NCBI GenBank assembly: GCA_021782295.1
Contig: JAJXVC010000055.1
Span: forward strand, 1 to 9,775
Source of the DNA: a bacterium
GTDB lineage: Bacteria > Eremiobacterota > Eremiobacteria > Baltobacterales > Baltobacteraceae
Length of the DNA: 9,775 nucleotides
Direction: 5' to 3'
Positions 7,282 to 9,775 of the stretch are shown one piece after another. Both the position numbers and the translations under genes were made by a program. A model generated the notes under the pieces. That model was not told where the DNA came from. It saw only the letters and a list, made by a program, of their open reading frames with translations, and ran no database searches. Numbering within the stretch: the first letter of the stretch is position 1; every line of letters begins with the position of its first letter.

Positions 7282-9378
7282 CTATCGAACGAGCGCGGCG
7301 TCGGCAATGCGACGCGCGTCCTCAAAGCGCTCCTGTCGCAGATAGAGCATCGAGAGTTCGACGGCGATGCGCGGAGGATCGAAGCGAAGTGCCGCGAGGA
7401 GCATCTGCTCGCTCTCGTCATCCCGACCGACCTGCTGCAGCATATTCGAGCGAAGTACCACTGCTTCGATGTTCTGCGGGCTTTGCGCCAGCACCGCCTC
7501 GGTCGCCGCAATTGCTTCATCGAAGGCTCCGCGCGCCCGAGCATCGACGGCCAAGAACATCTGCGCGCGCTGATAGAACTCGCCGCTCCCGATGGGGATC
7601 TTTTGCGCCCATTGCCGCGCGCTCTCGGCATCGCCCATGCTCGAACTTGCGAGCGCCGCGCCGAGTAAGAGCGCCGGGTCACCGCCATCGTGTTCCAATC
7701 CGCGTTCGGCGATCGCGCGCGACTCGGAGAAACGCCCCTGCGCGAGCAGACGGCTCGCGCGGCGACGGAAATCCGCGATTTCCAGCGGCTCGGCTCCATC
7801 TTCGGCGGCATAGAGCCGCTCGACGGCGCCGAGATCGCCGCGCGCGCGCAAGAGCGCTTCGAGCGGATCGAGTGCGAGCGCGGCTCCCGGCATGCGCTCC
7901 GCGGCCTCACGCAGAAACTGCTCGCGCTCCGGCCATCCATTGCGCTCGCAGACGGCGGCGCCGGCCATGAGCACCGGAAACTGCGCGATCGGAGATATCT
8001 GCGGAGTCGCCGCGTGAATCGCGTCGAGCGCCTCTCGATCCCGATGTGCGCGCAGGAGAAAGTTGACGTAGTCGACCGCACTCTGGTCGGATGGGAGATC
8101 GTGAAATGCTGCAGCAAATGTACGCGCCGCGTCGTCTATACGCTTCAGTCGTTCGTACGCACGGGCGAGATTGAGGCGGAGCGGTAATGCAGATGGGCGA
8201 TTTTTTAGGCCCTTCTCGAACCACTCCACAGCGGCCTCGTCGTTGCCCTCCGCGACGTAGGTTGCGCCGACCTCGCTGTAGGCCTTCCATTTGGAAACCT
8301 CGTCGTCAACGACGAACTGCAAATGGTTATAATCACCGTCGTCGATCGCAGATTGAAAAGCTTCGCGCGCATCGGCAAGCCGTTTCTGCGCAACGAGAGC
8401 CTTCCCAAGCGCAAAATGCCCATTCGCATAACGAGGTGAAAACTTCAGGCAGAGTCGCGCCGCTTCTTCGCCCTTCACCGGGTCGTTCATTTTTTCGGTA
8501 TAGACATCGGCGAGCGCAGATAAACCGTTGGAGAAAAATCCACGCGGCTGATCCTTGTTCACCTCGATCATCTTCTCGAGGGCGCTGCGCGCCGTCTCGT
8601 AATCACCGATCAGAAAAGCCGTCGTGCCCAGGTTGAACCAATGGAATGCCTCTTCGGGTTCCCGCTCAACGGCCGCCTTGACGATCGCCAGGTTGCGAGC
8701 TCCCTTGTCGCGCTCGGTCACGATCTCTTTGAGGTAACCGCTATGTTTGATCGCAATCGGCGAGGCCGATGCCTTCAACCCGAGTTGCGATTGATCGAGC
8801 GTGATAAATTCGTGGATCAAACCGCGATAGCGAATGCGCGGGTGGTTGGGGAAGATGCGGATCAGCAAGTGCGACATCTGCCCGGTGCCTTGATAGTCGT
8901 TCGACTCGTTATAACAGCGGACCCAAACTCCCGTATCGAATGCGGGCACATCCTTCAGTTGTGCGAGCAACGATTCGCTGCCCGGCAGATACTCTTCGTC
9001 GGCATCGAGCATAAAGATCCAGCGGTACGATGCCATCGCGATCGCTTCGTTGCGCGCCCAAGCAAAATCGTTGCGCCACTCCCGGATCTCGATCTTCGCA
9101 CCGAACTCCCGTGCAATTTCGACGGTTCGGTCGGTCGAGCCGGTATCGACGACACAGATTTCATCGACGTATGGAGCGATACTCTGGAGACACTTGGCGA
9201 GAAAGCGCTCTTCGTTCTTGACGATCATGCAGAGGCTCAAACCCGCAGGAAGCTGCGGAGCATCGGCGGGCGGGCGCGGCAAAGAGATCGTTTGCGCGAT
9301 GGTGGCGGGCTGCGTCGGCGGTGGGGAGACGCTCGGCTGGCTCACCGCCTGTTTTTTTGATTTTATCCGAACCGGCAT
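7282..9378 (-). CDS. GT2 glycosyltransferase with C-terminal TPR repeats
   Basis: From the ATG at 9378 the product has 698 residues. After a Pro/Ser/Gln-rich leader (1-45) comes a GT2 domain at about 46-230: LSLCMIVKNEERFL start, DTGSTD at 78-83, the DAD metal and nucleotide-sugar motif at 125-127, and an RGLIHE segment at 185-190 of the kind found in this TPR-associated GT2 subgroup. From about 245 to the end there are at least eight TPR-like helix pairs, for example 244-275 (WFNLGTTAFLIGDYETA), 364-395, 398-429, 602-636 and 637-668, the last ending at the C-terminus. The reading frame extends upstream to a TTG at 9438, but that codon lies in the T-run of the flagellin terminator, so the ATG is preferred; its upstream region is purine-rich but not a classic Shine-Dalgarno. 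Gene order points to flagellin as acceptor. TPRs commonly bind protein partners and may recruit it (inference). The next gene starts eight bases after the stop. Confidence 0.9.
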   Translation of the reverse strand: MPVRIKSKKQAVSQPSVSPPPTQPATIAQTISLPRPPADAPQLPAGLSLCMIVKNEERFLAKCLQSIAPYVDEICVVDTGSTDRTVEIAREFGAKIEIREWRNDFAWARNEAIAMASYRWIFMLDADEEYLPGSESLLAQLKDVPAFDTGVWVRCYNESNDYQGTGQMSHLLIRIFPNHPRIRYRGLIHEFITLDQSQLGLKASASPIAIKHSGYLKEIVTERDKGARNLAIVKAAVEREPEEAFHWFNLGTTAFLIGDYETARSALEKMIEVNKDQPRGFFSNGLSALADVYTEKMNDPVKGEEAARLCLKFSPRYANGHFALGKALVAQKRLADAREAFQSAIDDGDYNHLQFVVDDEVSKWKAYSEVGATYVAEGNDEAAVEWFEKGLKNRPSALPLRLNLARAYERLKRIDDAARTFAAAFHDLPSDQSAVDYVNFLLRAHRDREALDAIHAATPQISPIAQFPVLMAGAAVCERNGWPEREQFLREAAERMPGAALALDPLEALLRARGDLGAVERLYAAEDGAEPLEIADFRRRASRLLAQGRFSESRAIAERGLEHDGGDPALLLGAALASSSMGDAESARQWAQKIPIGSGEFYQRAQMFLAVDARARGAFDEAIAATEAVLAQSPQNIEAVVLRSNMLQQVGRDDESEQMLLAALRFDPPRIAVELSMLYLRQERFEDARRIADAALVR

Positions 9379-9436
9379 GCTCTCTTCTTCTTCGGCATCT
9401 TCATCTGGAGCTCTTACCCGCAGTCGTAATGCGCAC

Positions 9437-9469
9437 AAAAAATCGGGGCCCGCGAATGCGAGCCCCGAT
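9437..9469 (-). terminator. Rho-independent terminator after the flagellin gene
   Basis: On the minus strand a 12-bp stem (9469-9458 pairing with 9453-9442, one G-T wobble, otherwise perfect and mostly GC) closes a four-base loop (9457-9454) and runs directly into six T residues (9442-9437). It starts 28 bases after the flagellin TAA stop. This is a strong intrinsic terminator and should end most flagellin transcripts before the glycosyltransferase genes. Confidence 0.93.
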
Positions 9470-9497
9470 CCCAGGTTGGTTACCCGAGGATTCCGCC

Positions 9498-9775
9498 TTA
9501 GCGGAAGAGTCCGAGAACCGACTGAGCGTTCGTGTTGGACTGTGCCAACACCGAGGTGCCGACCTGTACCAGCACTTGGAGTTTCGTGAACTCCGTCGTC
9601 GCCTGACCGACGTTGAGGTCGCGAATCGACGATTCCGAAGCCTGCAGGTTGACGGCCGCGATGTTGGCGTTGTTCGCATCTTCGTTGAGGCGGACGACGA
9701 CTGCACCGAGGAGTGCCTGCTGGTTGAGAATCGTGTTGAGCGCCTGGTCGATCTGACCGATGGCGTCTTCCGAAC
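9498..9775 (-). CDS. fliC: Flagellin, C-terminal fragment (cut by window edge)
   Basis: The flagellin is the subunit of the filament, exported through the flagellar type III apparatus. Only the last 91 residues are in the window: the C-terminal D1/D0 helices. Recognisable family elements, in order, are SEDAIGQIDQAL, LLGAVVVRLN, NLQASESSIRDLN, FTKLQVLVQVGTSVLAQSN and the terminal SVLGLFR before a TAA stop at 9500-9498. The usual flagellin pattern is L-G-A-x-x-N-R-L; here the Asn is Val. The expected S-R-I-x-D-x-D-x-A pattern reads SSIRDLNVG. No Cys is present in the fragment. The gene is closely followed by a strong terminator, as expected for a highly expressed gene. The name fliC is used in the general sense; hag or flaA would be equivalent, and whether other flagellin copies exist cannot be told from here. 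Confidence 0.95.
   Translation of the reverse strand, partial: SEDAIGQIDQALNTILNQQALLGAVVVRLNEDANNANIAAVNLQASESSIRDLNVGQATTEFTKLQVLVQVGTSVLAQSNTNAQSVLGLFR

Noticed and set aside
8641..9360. A 239-codon open frame on the plus strand opposite the TPR glycosyltransferase
   Set aside because: Same antisense codon register effect; the minus-strand protein carries clear GT2 motifs over this stretch and the plus-strand product is unrecognisable.
9376..9405. Short frame MKMPKKKRACRFG before the TPR glycosyltransferase as a leader peptide
   Set aside because: Thirteen codons, no clear ribosome binding site and no attenuator-like hairpin after it; most likely chance.

Overview
The window is a piece of a bacterial flagellar-filament locus. 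Every gene I can support lies on the minus strand, so the biological order runs from high to low coordinates: flagellin C-terminus (9775-9498), a strong rho-independent terminator (9469-9437), three glycosyltransferase genes (9378-7282, 7273-4658, 4661-2655), then flaG (2599-2138), fliD (2101-86) and the first 23 codons of fliS (70-1). Coding density is very high. The largest gap, 119 bases between flagellin and the first glycosyltransferase, is partly filled by the terminator. No tRNA, rRNA, insertion sequence, CRISPR array or long repeat was seen.

The filament genes are recognisable by family. The flagellin has the usual C-terminal D0 helix ending in SVLGLFR. FlaG carries its short conserved C-terminal domain after a Pro/Ala/Ser/Gly-rich tail. 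FliD has its N-terminal, central flagellin-IN-like and C-terminal parts, and FliS starts with the typical Y-x-x-x-x-x-L-T-A-S pattern. Between flagellin and flaG sit three closely packed glycosyltransferase genes: a GT2 enzyme with a long TPR tail; an 871-residue protein with two intact GT2 domains flanking what looks like a catalytically dead third copy; and a 668-residue protein with an unrecognised N-terminal half and a GT-B-like C-terminal half. Spacing (8 nt gap, then a 4 nt GTGA overlap) indicates co-translation. The simplest reading is a flagellin glycosylation cassette; this is inferred from position and domain content, since no sugar-nucleotide biosynthesis gene is visible to show which sugar is used.

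Two regulatory points stand out. The terminator probably separates abundant flagellin transcription from the glycosyltransferase genes. A good match to a sigma-28 (FliA/SigD) promoter, TAAA-N16-GCCGATGA, starts exactly at the stop codon of the last glycosyltransferase gene and would drive flaG-fliD-fliS as late flagellar genes.

The organism cannot be named from this window. The DNA is moderately high in GC (about 60% by eye), GTG and TTG starts occur, and fliD is longer than in the well-known models. A soil or environmental bacterium outside the well-studied groups (for example a candidate phylum such as Eremiobacterota) would fit, but that is a guess.
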